Translations under genes and position numbers: made by a program
In this document: positions 8,038 through 17,139 of the stretch, piece by piece
Layout: each line of letters starts with the position of its first letter
Numbering within the stretch: position 1 is the stretch's first letter
The notes under the pieces: generated by a model
The model's database searches: none
The model's input: the letters and a program-made list of their open reading frames with translations, nothing else
What the model was told of the DNA's origin: nothing
NCBI GenBank assembly: GCA_015064695.1
Contig: SVRS01000004.1
Coordinates: forward strand, 1-32,556
Direction of reading: 5' to 3'
DNA: 32,556 nucleotides
Source: Oscillospiraceae bacterium
Lineage (GTDB): Bacteria > Bacillota > Clostridia > Oscillospirales > CAG-272

Positions 8038-8066
8038 AATATGTTTCCCCTTTCATAGGGGGATGT

Positions 8067-8323
8067 ATCTTTTTTCATCCGGACTGTAGCGCACGTCTGT
8101 CCCCCATAGCCGCATAGGATTTGCGACCGGGAGCGGCGTGCGGAAGTTTGCGAAGCAAGCTTCTCGATTTCGGCTCCGCCGAAATCGGCCGTCGTCCGCG
8201 CCGACTCAAAATTTGCGCGGCAACAACGGTTTTACCGTCGGCGCAGGAGTTCCACCTGCTCTGCCCCCTTCGGGCTCGTGGGCTATCACCACCGGTATGG
8301 AATTTCACCAATCCCCAAAGATT
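8067..8323 (-). promoter_or_regulatory. FMN riboswitch (RFN element) with expanded helix
   Basis: On the minus strand the conserved blocks appear in order: ATCTTTGGGGATTGGTGAAA, TTCCATACCGGTGGTGATAG, CCCACGAGCC, GCAGGTGGAACTCCTGC, GCCGACGGT and AGTCCGGATGAAAAAAGAT. Between the last two lies an insertion of about 150 nt with strong hairpins, including a perfect 10-bp stem at 8165-8174/8178-8187. Just after the aptamer CCCC (8058-8061) can pair with GGGG of the ribU ribosome site (8047-8050), so control is probably at translation. No promoter with a convincing -35 was found between 8324 and the tuf terminator. Confidence 0.93.
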
Positions 8324-8385
8324 AAATATGAAATAAAACAGATTCATACCAATCCTCAAACAAAACCTTGAAACATTCCAAATCT

Positions 8386-8412
8386 CGCAGGGGCGAACAC
8401 AGTTTGCCCTAC
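8386..8412. repeat. Dispersed palindromic element
   Basis: The phrase CGCAGGGGCGAACACAGTTT followed by GCCCTAC forms a small hairpin (GGGC 8391-8394 with GCCC 8406-8409, extended past one mismatch). It resembles the short GC-rich repeats scattered through Oscillospirales genomes. It lies between the tuf terminator and the FMN riboswitch. Only one copy of this version is in the window. Confidence 0.4.
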
Positions 8413-8466
8413 GGAAGATTTTTTCTGCGTTTTGAACGAGGGTTCGTATCAACAGAATAACAAACG

Positions 8467-8513
8467 ATACCCCCGCGCCGTAGCGCGGGGGTATCCAGGA
8501 GGCTGAGCCTCCT
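8467..8513 (-). terminator. Terminator of the str operon, two hairpins
   Basis: Past the tuf stop come AGGAGGCTGAGCCTCCT (8497-8513) and then a very stable 12-bp stem ATACCCCCGCGC (8467-8478 with 8483-8494, 4-nt loop). On the minus strand the tail CGTTTGTTATTCTG is moderately U-rich. This should close the rpsL-rpsG-fusA-tuf transcript. Confidence 0.8.
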
Positions 8514-8535
8514 AATGATTCAGAGAAGGATCAAA

Positions 8536-9741
8536 TTACTTGATGATCTCGGAAACCACGCCGGAACCGACGGTACGGCCACCCTCACGGATAGCGAAAC
8601 GCAGACCCTGCTCGCAAGCGATGGGAGCGATCAGCTCAACAGTCATCTCAACGTTATCGCCGGGGCGGCACATCTCGACACCTGCGGGCAGCTCGATTAC
8701 ACCGGTAACGTCAGTAGTTCTGAAGTAGAACTGAGGACGGTAGCCAGCGAAGAAGGGCTTCTGACGACCACCCTCCTTCTCGGACAGAACGTATACGCTG
8801 CCCTTGAAGTTGGTGTGGGGGTTAACAGAACCGGGCTTAGCCAGAACCTGACCACGGCGGATGCCGTCCTTAGCGATACCACGGAGCAGAGCACCGATGT
8901 TGTCGCCGGCCTCAGCCTGGGGCAGCAGCTTGTGGAACATCTCAACACCGGTAACGACGGTGGTAGCCTTCTCATCGGTCAGACCGACAATCTCGACGGT
9001 GTCGTTAACCTTCAGGGTACCTCTCTCAACACGACCGGTAGCAACGGTACCACGGCCGGAGATGGAGAAGACGTCCTCGACGGGCATCAGGAAGGGCAGG
9101 TCAGCCTTACGCTCGGGGGTAGGAATGTAAGCGTCAACCTCAGCCATCAGCTCAAGGATAGGAGCATACTCGGGAGCGGAAGGATCGGTGTTAGTGGACT
9201 CCAGAGCCATACGAGCGGAACCGCGAACGATCGGAATATCGTCACCGGGGAAATCGTACTCGGACAGCAGGTCGCGAACCTCCATCTCAACGAGGTCCAG
9301 CAGCTCCTCGTCGTCAACGAGGTCGGTCTTGTTCATGAAAACAACGATTGCGGGAACGCCTACCTGACGAGCCAGCAGAACGTGCTCACGGGTCTGGGCG
9401 AGAGGGCCATCGGTACCTGCAACGACCAGGATAGCGCCGTCCATCTGAGCGGCACCGGTGATCATGTTCTTAACGTAGTCGGCGTGGCCGGGGCAGTCCA
9501 CGTGAGCGTAGTGACGGTTCTCAGTCTCGTACTCAACGTGACGGGTGTTGATTGTGATACCACGAGCTCTCTCCTCGGGAGCATTGTCGATCTGGTCGTA
9601 AGCCATGAACTCGACGTTACCCTGACCCAGAGACAGGGTCTTGGTGATAGCGGCGGTCAGAGTGGTCTTACCGTGGTCAACGTGACCGATGGTACCAATG
9701 TTAACGTGGGGCTTGCTGCGTTCGAATGTAGCCTTTGCCAT
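8536..9741 (-). CDS. tuf: Translation elongation factor Tu
   Basis: A GTPase that delivers aminoacyl-tRNA to the ribosomal A site. 401 residues, full length. G1 GHVDHGKT is at residues 19-26, the switch I region [12 protein letters not shown] follows, G3 is DCPGH and G4 is NKTD, with GSAR at the G5 position. Domains 2 and 3 follow with normal motifs ([39 protein letters not shown]). ATG start with TGGAGGA upstream. Last gene of the str operon, 94 bp after fusA; the gap contains a hairpin that might set its expression relative to fusA. Confidence 0.98.
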   Translation of the reverse strand: MAKATFERSKPHVNIGTIGHVDHGKTTLTAAITKTLSLGQGNVEFMAYDQIDNAPEERARGITINTRHVEYETENRHYAHVDCPGHADYVKNMITGAAQMDGAILVVAGTDGPLAQTREHVLLARQVGVPAIVVFMNKTDLVDDEELLDLVEMEVRDLLSEYDFPGDDIPIVRGSARMALESTNTDPSAPEYAPILELMAEVDAYIPTPERKADLPFLMPVEDVFSISGRGTVATGRVERGTLKVNDTVEIVGLTDEKATTVVTGVEMFHKLLPQAEAGDNIGALLRGIAKDGIRRGQVLAKPGSVNPHTNFKGSVYVLSEKEGGRQKPFFAGYRPQFYFRTTDVTGVIELPAGVEMCRPGDNVEMTVELIAPIACEQGLRFAIREGGRTVGSGVVSEIIK

Positions 9742-9791
9742 TGTAAACTTCCTCCATAAAATAAATTTTTAAAAAGTTTTTTGATGGTGAG

Positions 9792-9819
9792 CTGCACTCC
9801 CTGCATACGGGGAGTGCAG
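9792..9819 (-). other. Hairpin in the fusA-tuf gap
   Basis: A perfect 10-bp stem CTGCACTCCC (9792-9801 with 9810-9819) and 8-nt loop. On the minus strand it follows the fusA stop and is preceded by a TATAAT (9820-9825) that has no convincing -35 partner. A run of A then T comes some 10 nt later. It could be a processing or partial-termination signal. Confidence 0.5.
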
Positions 9820-9835
9820 ATTATAAGGATGCGGA

Positions 9836-11920
9836 TCAGTTATTCTTACCGCGAGCCTTAACGATCTCCTCCTGGATGGACTTGGGCACTTCTGCGAAGT
9901 GACTGGGCTCCATGGAGTAGAGGCCGCGACCCTGGGTCTTGGAACGCAGGTCGGTCGCGTAGCCGAACATGCAGGAGAGGGGCACGTATGCCAGGATCTC
10001 CTCGATACCACCGTTGCCGGCTTCCATGGACTGGATCTGGCCGCGGCGGGAGTTGAAGTCACCGATAACGTCGCCCATGTATTCCTCAGGAACAATGGTA
10101 ACGACCTTCATCATAGGCTCGGTGAGAACGGGATCAGCCTTTCTCATAGCCTCCTTAAAGGCCATAGAGCCGGCGATCTTGAACGCCATCTCAGACGAGT
10201 CGACTTCGTGGTAAGAACCGTCGTTCAGGGTGACCTTAACGTCAACGACGTTGTAGCCTGCCAGAACACCGGTCTGCATTGCGCCCTGGATACCGGCGTC
10301 AACTGCGGGGATATACTCCTTGGGAATAGCACCGCCCACAACTGCGTTGACGAACTCGTAACCCTTACCGGGCTCGTTAGGCTCGATGGTGATCTTGACG
10401 TGACCGTACTGACCGGAACCACCGGACTGACGCTTATACTTGGTATCCTGATCGACTGCCTTGCGGATGGTCTCCTTGTAGGCAACCTGAGGCTTACCGA
10501 TGTTTGCCTCAACCTTGAACTCGCGGAGCATACGCTCTACGATGATATCCAGGTGAAGCTCACCCATACCTGCGATGATGGTCTGGCCGGTCTCCTCGTC
10601 GGTGTAGGCGCGGAAGGTAGGATCTTCCTCAGCCAGCTTGGCCAGGGCGATACCCATCTTCTCCTGACCGGCGCGGGTCTTGGGCTCGATAGCAACGCGG
10701 ATAACGGGCTCGGGGAACTCCATGGACTCCAGGATGATGGGGTTCTTCTCATCACAGAAGGTATCACCCGTGGTGGTGTTCTTGACACCGATTGCGGCGG
10801 CGATGTCACCGGTGTAGACGGTGTCGATATCGGTACGGGAGTTCGCGTGCATCATGAGGATACGACCCAGACGCTCGCGCTTGCCGCGAGTAGAGTTGTA
10901 GACGGTCTCGCCGGCGTTAATGCTACCGGAGTACACTCTGAAGTAGCAGAGCTTGCCCACGAAGGGGTCGGTCATGATCTTGAACGCCAGAGCGGAGAAG
11001 GGAGCACTGTCGTCGGCAGGACGCTCGTCCTCGTCACCGGTATCGGGGTTAACACCCTTGATAGCGGGGATATCCAGAGGAGAGGGCATGTAGTCAACGA
11101 CGGCGTCCAGCATCTTCTGTACGCCCTTATTGCGGTAGGAAGAACCGCAGACAACGGGAACGATCTCATTGTTGATGGTTGCGCGGCGGATAGCGCCCTT
11201 CAGCTCCTCGATGGTCAGCTCCTCGTCGCAGAGGTACTTCTCCATGAGTTCCTCGTCGGTGGAGGCAACTGCCTCAACCAAAGCGGCACGATACTCCTCG
11301 GCCAGCTCAACCATATCCTCGGGAATAGGCTCAACGCGAACGTCCTTACCCAGCTCGTCGTAGTAGACGTCAGCCTCCATGTTCAGCAGGTCGATGATAC
11401 CGCGGAAGGTCATCTCCTTACCGATGGGCAGCTGCAGGGGAACGGGGTTTGCATGGAGTCTGTCCTTCATCATGTCGATAACATGATAGAAGTCTGCGCC
11501 GGTAATGTCCATCTTATTGACGTAAGCCATTCTCGGCACGTGGTACTTATCAGCCTGACGCCACACGGTCTCGGACTGGGGCTCAACGCCGCCCTTTGCG
11601 CAGAACACGGTGACAGAGCCATCCAGAACACGCAGAGAACGCTCTACCTCGACGGTAAAGTCTACGTGGCCGGGGGTGTCGATGATGTTGATGCGGTTAT
11701 TGTTCCAATAACAGGTGGTGGCTGCGGAGGTAATGGTAATACCTCTCTCCTGCTCTTGCTCCATCCAGTCCATAGTAGCGCCACCCTCGTGGGTCTCGCC
11801 AAGCTTATGGGTCTTACCGGTGTAGAACAGGATACGCTCAGTGGTGGTAGTCTTACCGGCATCGATGTGAGCCATGATACCGATATTCCGAGTATGCTCA
11901 AGCGAAAACTCTCTTGCCAT
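9836..11920 (-). CDS. fusA: Translation elongation factor G
   Basis: A GTPase that drives translocation of tRNA and mRNA and helps to split the ribosome. 694 residues, the usual length. G1 [16 protein letters not shown] starts at residue 17, switch I has [15 protein letters not shown]3 is DTPGHVDF and G4 is NKMD. Domain IV carries the conserved [17 protein letters not shown] stretch. ATG start with AAGGAGAAAATCA upstream. It sits between rpsG (51 bp) and tuf (94 bp) in the str operon order. Nothing suggests the paralogous tetracycline-protection type. Confidence 0.98.
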   Translation of the reverse strand: MAREFSLEHTRNIGIMAHIDAGKTTTTERILFYTGKTHKLGETHEGGATMDWMEQEQERGITITSAATTCYWNNNRINIIDTPGHVDFTVEVERSLRVLDGSVTVFCAKGGVEPQSETVWRQADKYHVPRMAYVNKMDITGADFYHVIDMMKDRLHANPVPLQLPIGKEMTFRGIIDLLNMEADVYYDELGKDVRVEPIPEDMVELAEEYRAALVEAVASTDEELMEKYLCDEELTIEELKGAIRRATINNEIVPVVCGSSYRNKGVQKMLDAVVDYMPSPLDIPAIKGVNPDTGDEDERPADDSAPFSALAFKIMTDPFVGKLCYFRVYSGSINAGETVYNSTRGKRERLGRILMMHANSRTDIDTVYTGDIAAAIGVKNTTTGDTFCDEKNPIILESMEFPEPVIRVAIEPKTRAGQEKMGIALAKLAEEDPTFRAYTDEETGQTIIAGMGELHLDIIVERMLREFKVEANIGKPQVAYKETIRKAVDQDTKYKRQSGGSGQYGHVKITIEPNEPGKGYEFVNAVVGGAIPKEYIPAVDAGIQGAMQTGVLAGYNVVDVKVTLNDGSYHEVDSSEMAFKIAGSMAFKEAMRKADPVLTEPMMKVVTIVPEEYMGDVIGDFNSRRGQIQSMEAGNGGIEEILAYVPLSCMFGYATDLRSKTQGRGLYSMEPSHFAEVPKSIQEEIVKARGKNN

Positions 11921-11971
11921 TGATTTTCTCCTTGATTTTGTGTGTCAGATTTTCAAGCAACCGCTTGCAAA

Positions 11972-12442
11972 TCAATAACGGTAGTGAGCGAAAGCCTTGT
12001 TAGCTTCGGCCATACGGTGAGTCTCTTCCTTCTTCTTGAAGGCGCCGCCCAGGCTGTTCTTGGCGTCCATAATCTCGCCCGCCAGTCTCTCAGCCATGGT
12101 TCTCTCGGAACGGTTTCTGGAATAGGCGATCAGCCAACGGAGAGCCAGAGTCTGCTGGCGCTCGGGGCGAACCTCCATAGGCACCTGGTAGGTGGAACCA
12201 CCTACGCGGCGAGCCTTAACCTCCAGCTCGGGCTTGATGTTATCAAGCGCGGCCTGGAAAACTTCAAGGGCATTCTGACCGATCTTCTCTTCGATCATCT
12301 TGAACGCATCGTAAACGATGGTCTGAGCAACGCCCTTCTTGCCGTCGTACATCACGTTGTTGATCAGCTTGGTGACCAGCTTGGAGTTGTACAAAGGATC
12401 CGGCAATACATCTCTCTTGGATATAGAACCTCTTCTCGGCAC
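11972..12442 (-). CDS. rpsG: 30S ribosomal protein S7
   Basis: A primary 16S rRNA-binding protein that nucleates the head of the 30S subunit. 156 residues, normal length. It starts [20 protein letters not shown] and ends with the conserved helices ([12 protein letters not shown]). The start is GTG at 12442, with AAGGAGGG about 8 nt upstream. In E. coli S7 represses its own operon by binding between rpsL and rpsG; here that gap is long (236 nt) and structured, so similar feedback is possible. Confidence 0.98.
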   Translation of the reverse strand: MPRRGSISKRDVLPDPLYNSKLVTKLINNVMYDGKKGVAQTIVYDAFKMIEEKIGQNALEVFQAALDNIKPELEVKARRVGGSTYQVPMEVRPERQQTLALRWLIAYSRNRSERTMAERLAGEIMDAKNSLGGAFKKKEETHRMAEANKAFAHYRY

Positions 12443-12678
12443 TGTAACTTCCCTCCTTCATTAGTATTACATGAAATCATAGGTACTCAAAAGCATTCTT
12501 CTGTCCACGCACCGGGTGGTTCTCGGATTACTGTATACACACACAGAAATTCACGAAACACACGCGGATGTGTTATTGAATGAAACTGCCTTTTCGTCTC
12601 CTCTGTCCTATTGCGGACACTCGCTTTTACGCCGCGAGCGGCGGCAGAGGCACCTCTGCGTCATCCCGGGGGCAAGAA
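12443..12678 (-). other. Long structured rpsL-rpsG intercistronic region
   Basis: This 236-nt gap is much longer than usual within the str operon. On the mRNA strand it holds a hairpin GCAGAGGTGCCTCTGC (complement of 12644-12659), then CGCCGCTCGCGGCG, and further on the inverted-repeat arm at 12531-12555 that matches the rpsL leader. No ORF, terminator with a U-tract or consensus promoter was seen. It may be a site of translational feedback. Confidence 0.5.
12531..12555. repeat. Inverted repeat arm downstream of rpsL
   Basis: CTGTATACACACACAGAAAT plus TCACG matches the reverse complement of 13121-13145 at 22 of 25 positions. In the mRNA, two of the three differences become G-U pairs, so 24 of 25 bases could pair between the rpsL leader and trailer. 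Confidence 0.8.
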
Positions 12679-13101
12679 TTACTTCTTGGCAGCCTTAGGA
12701 CGCTTTGCGCCGTACTTGGAACGGCTCTGCAGGCGGTTTGCGACGCCCTGAGCATCCAGGGTACCGCGGATGATGTGGTAACGCACACCGGGGAGGTCAC
12801 GCACACGGCCGCCGCGAATCAGAACAACAGAGTGCTCCTGCAGGCTATGGCCGATACCGGGAATGTAGGTGGTGACTTCCAGGCCGTTGGTCAGACGAAC
12901 TCTTGCGATCTTACGGAGCGCGGAGTTAGGCTTCTTAGGCGTGGTGGTGGAAACCTTGGTGCAGACACCTCTCTTCTGAGGAGAGGACTGGTCGGTGGTC
13001 TTACCTTCCAGGCTGTTGTAGCCCTTCTGGAGAACAGGCGACTTGGACTTGTAAACACGAGCGTTGCGGCCCTGTCTGACAAGCTGGTTAAAGGTTGGCA
13101 T
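12679..13101 (-). CDS. rpsL: 30S ribosomal protein S12
   Basis: A protein of the decoding centre of the 30S subunit. 140 residues, with the insertion near residues 25-43 usual in Gram-positive S12. The loop [13 protein letters not shown] (Lys56/Lys57, the K42/K43 position) is wild type. The second streptomycin-determining position, normally Lys in GGRVKDLPG, is Arg101 here (GGRVRDLPG, codon CGT). ATG start with GAAGGAGGAAATGAAGC upstream. First gene of the str operon, with a consensus promoter about 117 bp upstream. Flanked by a 25-bp inverted repeat. Confidence 0.98.
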   Translation of the reverse strand: MPTFNQLVRQGRNARVYKSKSPVLQKGYNSLEGKTTDQSSPQKRGVCTKVSTTTPKKPNSALRKIARVRLTNGLEVTTYIPGIGHSLQEHSVVLIRGGRVRDLPGVRYHIIRGTLDAQGVANRLQSRSKYGAKRPKAAKK

Positions 13102-13120
13102 GCTTCATTTCCTCCTTCTT

Positions 13121-13145
13121 CGTGAATTTTCGTGTGTATATACAG
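13121..13145. repeat. Inverted repeat arm in the rpsL leader
   Basis: This arm lies between the promoter and the ribosome binding site of rpsL and ends about 9 bp before the AAGGAGG core. It pairs with 12531-12555 on the far side of rpsL. Confidence 0.8.
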
Positions 13146-13217
13146 GCGCTTCTCCCCTTCCGAGGATGAGCGGAACTGCCGTTTGGACATACTTCGGGTA
13201 TGCACGCGAACAGATTT

Positions 13218-13246
13218 ATTATATCATAAGGTTTGCTATTTGTCAA
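13218..13246 (-). promoter_or_regulatory. Promoter of the str operon
   Basis: On the minus strand a perfect TTGACA (13241-13246) and perfect TATAAT (13218-13223) stand exactly 17 bp apart. The start would be near 13211, giving a leader of about 110 nt with a small hairpin (CATAC/GTATG) and the 25-nt inverted repeat arm. Confidence 0.9.
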
Positions 13247-13301
13247 CAATTCATTCTCGCATTGAGAAAGTTCTCCTTATTTCACAATTCCTCTTTTGCC
13301 G

Positions 13302-13330
13302 TGCGAAAATTAACTGGTAATTTTCACGCA
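13302..13330. other. AT-rich inverted repeat upstream of the str promoter
   Basis: TGCG-AAAATTA (13302/13303-13312) pairs with TAATTTT-CA-CGCA (13318-13330) around a 5-nt loop, with a two-base bulge. It lies about 55 bp upstream of the str -35 box. It could be a regulator site or a second transcription stop for rpoBC; no U-tract supports the latter. Confidence 0.35.
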
Positions 13331-13379
13331 AAAAGTGATGTGTTCCCCGGACAAGGGAAAAAAGGAGGCGGCATATAGC

Positions 13380-13404
13380 CCGCCCCTGCGGAATGCAGGG
13401 GCGG
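13380..13404 (-). terminator. Terminator of rpoBC
   Basis: A perfect 10-bp GC stem CCGCCCCTGC (13380-13389 with 13395-13404) and 5-nt loop lie 40 bp past the rpoC stop. On the minus strand six T follow about 15 nt later; on the plus strand five T follow almost at once. Its sequence resembles the GC-rich dispersed repeats of this genome. Confidence 0.65.
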
Positions 13405-13444
13405 AGTTTTTGTTACATTTGACGAATCGCTTATTTCGCGTCGA

Positions 13445-16400
13445 TCAGACCTCGGCCAGAGCTGCGGGCTCCTCCTCGGCGGTTTCCTCGACGGTGATCT
13501 CGCGGTAGCAGGACATACCCGTACCGGCGGGGATCAGCTTACCGATGATGACGTTCTCCTTCAGGCCGCGCAGGTGATCCACCTTACCGCGGATGGCAGC
13601 CTCGGCCAGGACCTTGGTGGTTTCCTGGAAGGAAGCGGCAGACATGAAGGATTCGGTTGCCAGCGACGCCTTGGTGATACCCAAGAGAACAGGCTCGCCC
13701 ACGGCGTGCTTCAGCTCGGTCTCGCCGTTTGCGATACGCTCGTCGATGATGGAGTTTGCCTCCTCCAGATCCGACATATCCACGGTAGAGCCATTCAGCA
13801 GGGTGGTATCGCCGCTCTCCTCGATACGGAGCTTACGGGTCATCTGACGGGCAATGATCTCGATGTGCTTATCGTTGACGTTAACCGACTGAGAACGGTA
13901 CACCTTCTGGATTTCCTTGATGATATACTCGTAAACGGCATCCAGGCCCTGGATACGCATGATATCGGCAGGAGCCTTGCTACCCTCGGTAAGAGCCTGG
14001 CCCACCTCGACGGGCTGAGCGTCGGTGATGGCGAGACGCATACCGTAAGGAACGGGATACTTAGCCAGCTCGACGTCGTTCTCGTCGCGGACAGACACGT
14101 CGTTCATACCGGGAACGTCGCGGTTGGGCTGGATGTAGGCAATACCTGCCTGCTCAGCCATGATAGCGGCCTTCTTGGGAGCGCGAGCCTCAAAGAGCTC
14201 CTCAACTCTGGGAAGACCCTGGGTAATATCCGAGCCTGCCACACCACCGGAGTGGAAGGTTCTCATGGTCAGCTGGGTACCGGGCTCACCGATGGACTGT
14301 GCGGCGATGATACCGACGGCCTCACCGACGGATACCAGCTTACCGGATGCCAGGTCGGCACCGTAGCAGTGAGCGCACAGGCCGTAGCGGGCGTGGCACT
14401 GGATGGCGGTACGGATGCAGACCGAGGTAATACCGGCCTTGGTAATGGCATTAGCCATTTCCTCCGTGATCATGGTATCATCGGGAATCATGACCTCGCC
14501 GGTTTCGGGATGGATCACATCACCCATAGTGAAGCGGCCGACGATACGGTCAACCAGGGGCTCCAGGACGTTCTTGTCCTTCTCATCGATGACGTCGTTG
14601 ACCCATGCACCCTTAGTGGTATTACACTTGATCTCGCGGATGATGACCTCCTGGGAGACATCCACCAGACGGCGGGTCAGGTAACCCGAGTCCGCGGTAC
14701 GAAGTGCGGTATCCGACAGGGACTTACGGGAGGAACGGGCACCCATGAAGTACTCGGTGATATTCAGACCCTCACGGAAGTTGGACTTAATGGGAAGCTC
14801 CATGGTCTTACCGGTTGCAGAGAACATCAGACCGCGCATACCGGCCAGCTGTCTCATCTGGGTCATGGAACCACGGGCACCGGAGTCCGCCATGATCTTA
14901 ATGGGGTTGAAGGTAGAGAAGGAATCGGTCAGAGCGCCGGTTACGTTATCGGTGGTCTGGTTCCAGATCTTGATAACGGCCTGGTAGCGCTCCTCCTCGG
15001 ACAGCTCACCGCGCATGAAGTGACGGGTGATGACATCCACCTTTTTCTGTGCCTCGGCCAGGAAGTCCTTCTTCTCGGGAGGAATGGTCATATCGTACAC
15101 CGAGATGGAGAAGGAAGCCTGAGTGGAATACTTATAGCCCATGGCCTTGATCTTATCCAGCATCTCTGCACAAACGGCGGTGCCGCGGGCGCGGATGCAG
15201 CAGTCAATGATCTGACCGAGCTGCTTCTTCTTGACCACCTCAGCTACCTCGAGGTCGAACTCATCCACTCGCTTCTTGTTGAAGCCGATTCCCTGAGGAA
15301 TGGACTCGTTGAAGATCAGACGGCCGAGGGTAATATTCTTCTCGACCAGGCGGGTACGGGAAACGATCACGGTGTTGCCGTCGGCGTCGGTCTCCTCCAC
15401 GTCGCGAGTCAGGCGGACCTTAATGGGGGCGTGCAGACCCAGCTGGTGGTTGGCGTAGGCCATCATAGCCTCGTCCACGTCGCGGAACACGCGGCCCTCA
15501 CCGGGCTCACCGGGCTTTTCCATGGTCAGATAGTAGGAGCCGAGGATCATATCCTGGGTAGGAACGGTCACAGCCTTACCATCCACAGGCTTCAGGAGGT
15601 TATTGGCGGAGAGCATGAGGAATCTTGCCTCAGCCTGGGCCTCCACGGACAGAGGTACGTGTACGGGCATCTGGTCGCCGTCGAAGTCGGCGTTGAACGC
15701 GGTACATACCAGGGGATGCAGCTTAATGGCGCGGCCCTCCACCAGCACGGGCTCAAAGGCCTGGATGGACAGACGGTGCAGGGTAGGCGCACGGTTCAGA
15801 AGCACGGGATGCTCCTTGATGACGTTCTCCAGGGCGTCGTAAACCTCGGGGAATACGCGCTCGATCTTCTTCTGTGCATCCTTTACGTTGGTTGCCTTCC
15901 CCATTTCCACCAGGCGCTTGACCACGAAGGGCTTGAACAGCTCCAGGGCCATCTCCTTAGGCAGACCGCACTGGTAGATCTTCAGGGTAGGACCGACGAC
16001 GATAACCGAACGGCCGGAATAGTCCACGCGCTTACCCAGGAGGTTCTGACGGAAACGGCCCTGCTTACCGCGGAGCATTTCGGACAGAGACTTGAGGGGA
16101 CGGTTGGAGGGACCGGTAACGGGCTTACCACGGCGACCGTTATCGATCAGAGCATCGACGGCCTCCTGCAGCATACGCTTCTCGTTGCGGATGACGATAT
16201 CAGGGGTATGGATCTCAAGCAGCTTCTTGAGACGGTTATTACGGGCAATGACTCGACGATACAGCTCGTTGAGGTCGGAGGAGGCGAAGCGGCCGCCGTC
16301 CAGCTGGACCATGGAGCGGATATCGGGAGGAATAACGGGCAGAACGTCCAGCACCATCCACTCCAGCTTGTTGCCGGAGTTACGGAAGGCCTCGATGACC

Positions 16401-17032
16401 TCCAGGCGCTTGATGATACGGGTCTTCTTCTGACCGGATGCGCGAACGAGGTCGTCCTTCAGCTGAGCGGACAGCTCATTGACGTTGATCTTGGAGAGCA
16501 GCTCCTTGACCGCCTCGGCACCCATACCGACACGGAAGTCGTTTCCGTACATTTCGCGGTACTCCATGTACTGCTTTTCGGACAGAACGGTACCCGTCAT
16601 AAGGGGGGTTCCGCCGGGATCCAGCACCACGTTTTCTGCAAAGTACAGCACCTGTTCCAGCTGCTTGGGGGAGATATCCAGCACCAGGGCCATACGGGAA
16701 GGAATGGCCTTGAAGTACCAGATGTGGGACACGGGAGAAGCCAGCTCAATGTGACCCATGCGCTCACGGCGAACCTTCTTGGTGGTTACGTCCACGCCGC
16801 ACTTCTCACACTTGATGACCTCCTTGCTATGGGAGTTCTTATATTTGCCGCACATACAAGCGCCGTCCTTGGTAGGGCCAAAGATACGCTCGCAGAACAG
16901 GCCGCCGATTTCGGCCTTCAGGGTGCGGTAGTTAATGGTCTCAGGCTTTTCGACCTCGCCATAGGACCACTTACGGATCATATCCGGAGATGCCAAACCG
17001 ATTTTGATGGATGAAATTTCGTTACGCTCCAC
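13445..17032 (-). CDS. rpoC: DNA-directed RNA polymerase subunit beta'
   Basis: The large catalytic subunit of RNA polymerase. 1195 residues, a Firmicutes-type length without the big proteobacterial insertion. The N-terminal zinc site has Cys59, Cys61, Cys75 and Cys78. The catalytic NADFDGDQM, which holds Mg2+, lies around residue 450. The trigger-loop region and the second zinc site ([13 protein letters not shown]) follow. The start is GTG at 17032, with GGAG 7 nt upstream. It follows rpoB by 107 bp; that gap contains a strong palindrome. The C-terminal end is short and acidic. Confidence 0.98.
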   Translation of the reverse strand: MERNEISSIKIGLASPDMIRKWSYGEVEKPETINYRTLKAEIGGLFCERIFGPTKDGACMCGKYKNSHSKEVIKCEKCGVDVTTKKVRRERMGHIELASPVSHIWYFKAIPSRMALVLDISPKQLEQVLYFAENVVLDPGGTPLMTGTVLSEKQYMEYREMYGNDFRVGMGAEAVKELLSKINVNELSAQLKDDLVRASGQKKTRIIKRLEVIEAFRNSGNKLEWMVLDVLPVIPPDIRSMVQLDGGRFASSDLNELYRRVIARNNRLKKLLEIHTPDIVIRNEKRMLQEAVDALIDNGRRGKPVTGPSNRPLKSLSEMLRGKQGRFRQNLLGKRVDYSGRSVIVVGPTLKIYQCGLPKEMALELFKPFVVKRLVEMGKATNVKDAQKKIERVFPEVYDALENVIKEHPVLLNRAPTLHRLSIQAFEPVLVEGRAIKLHPLVCTAFNADFDGDQMPVHVPLSVEAQAEARFLMLSANNLLKPVDGKAVTVPTQDMILGSYYLTMEKPGEPGEGRVFRDVDEAMMAYANHQLGLHAPIKVRLTRDVEETDADGNTVIVSRTRLVEKNITLGRLIFNESIPQGIGFNKKRVDEFDLEVAEVVKKKQLGQIIDCCIRARGTAVCAEMLDKIKAMGYKYSTQASFSISVYDMTIPPEKKDFLAEAQKKVDVITRHFMRGELSEEERYQAVIKIWNQTTDNVTGALTDSFSTFNPIKIMADSGARGSMTQMRQLAGMRGLMFSATGKTMELPIKSNFREGLNITEYFMGARSSRKSLSDTALRTADSGYLTRRLVDVSQEVIIREIKCNTTKGAWVNDVIDEKDKNVLEPLVDRIVGRFTMGDVIHPETGEVMIPDDTMITEEMANAITKAGITSVCIRTAIQCHARYGLCAHCYGADLASGKLVSVGEAVGIIAAQSIGEPGTQLTMRTFHSGGVAGSDITQGLPRVEELFEARAPKKAAIMAEQAGIAYIQPNRDVPGMNDVSVRDENDVELAKYPVPYGMRLAITDAQPVEVGQALTEGSKAPADIMRIQGLDAVYEYIIKEIQKVYRSQSVNVNDKHIEIIARQMTRKLRIEESGDTTLLNGSTVDMSDLEEANSIIDERIANGETELKHAVGEPVLLGITKASLATESFMSAASFQETTKVLAEAAIRGKVDHLRGLKENVIIGKLIPAGTGMSCYREITVEETAEEEPAALAEV

Positions 17033-17068
17033 AGTTCTTCTCCATTCATATATATAAATTGTGGTCTG

Positions 17069-17097
17069 CCGTCGGGGCGGGAGACCCGTCCCGACGG
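17069..17097. repeat. Strong palindrome between rpoB and rpoC
   Basis: CCGTCGGG (17069-17076) and CCCGACGG (17090-17097) pair perfectly; a G-T pair and CGGG/CCCG extend the stem around a 3-nt loop to 13 bp. No U-tract follows. It resembles the GTCGGGG...CCC palindrome beside metA and is probably a member of the same dispersed repeat family, inserted in the operon. Confidence 0.75.
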
Positions 17098-17139
17098 GAT
17101 TGAAAGCATCAATGATGAAACGGGTGCGCGCCCGAGGGA

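Noticed and set aside
9340..9356. EF-Tu G4 motif NKTD instead of NKCD
   Set aside because: Thr at this position occurs in ordinary EF-Tu proteins and keeps guanine specificity.
9899..11923. Long plus-strand frame opposite fusA
   Set aside because: Same shadow effect; the minus strand encodes unmistakable EF-G.
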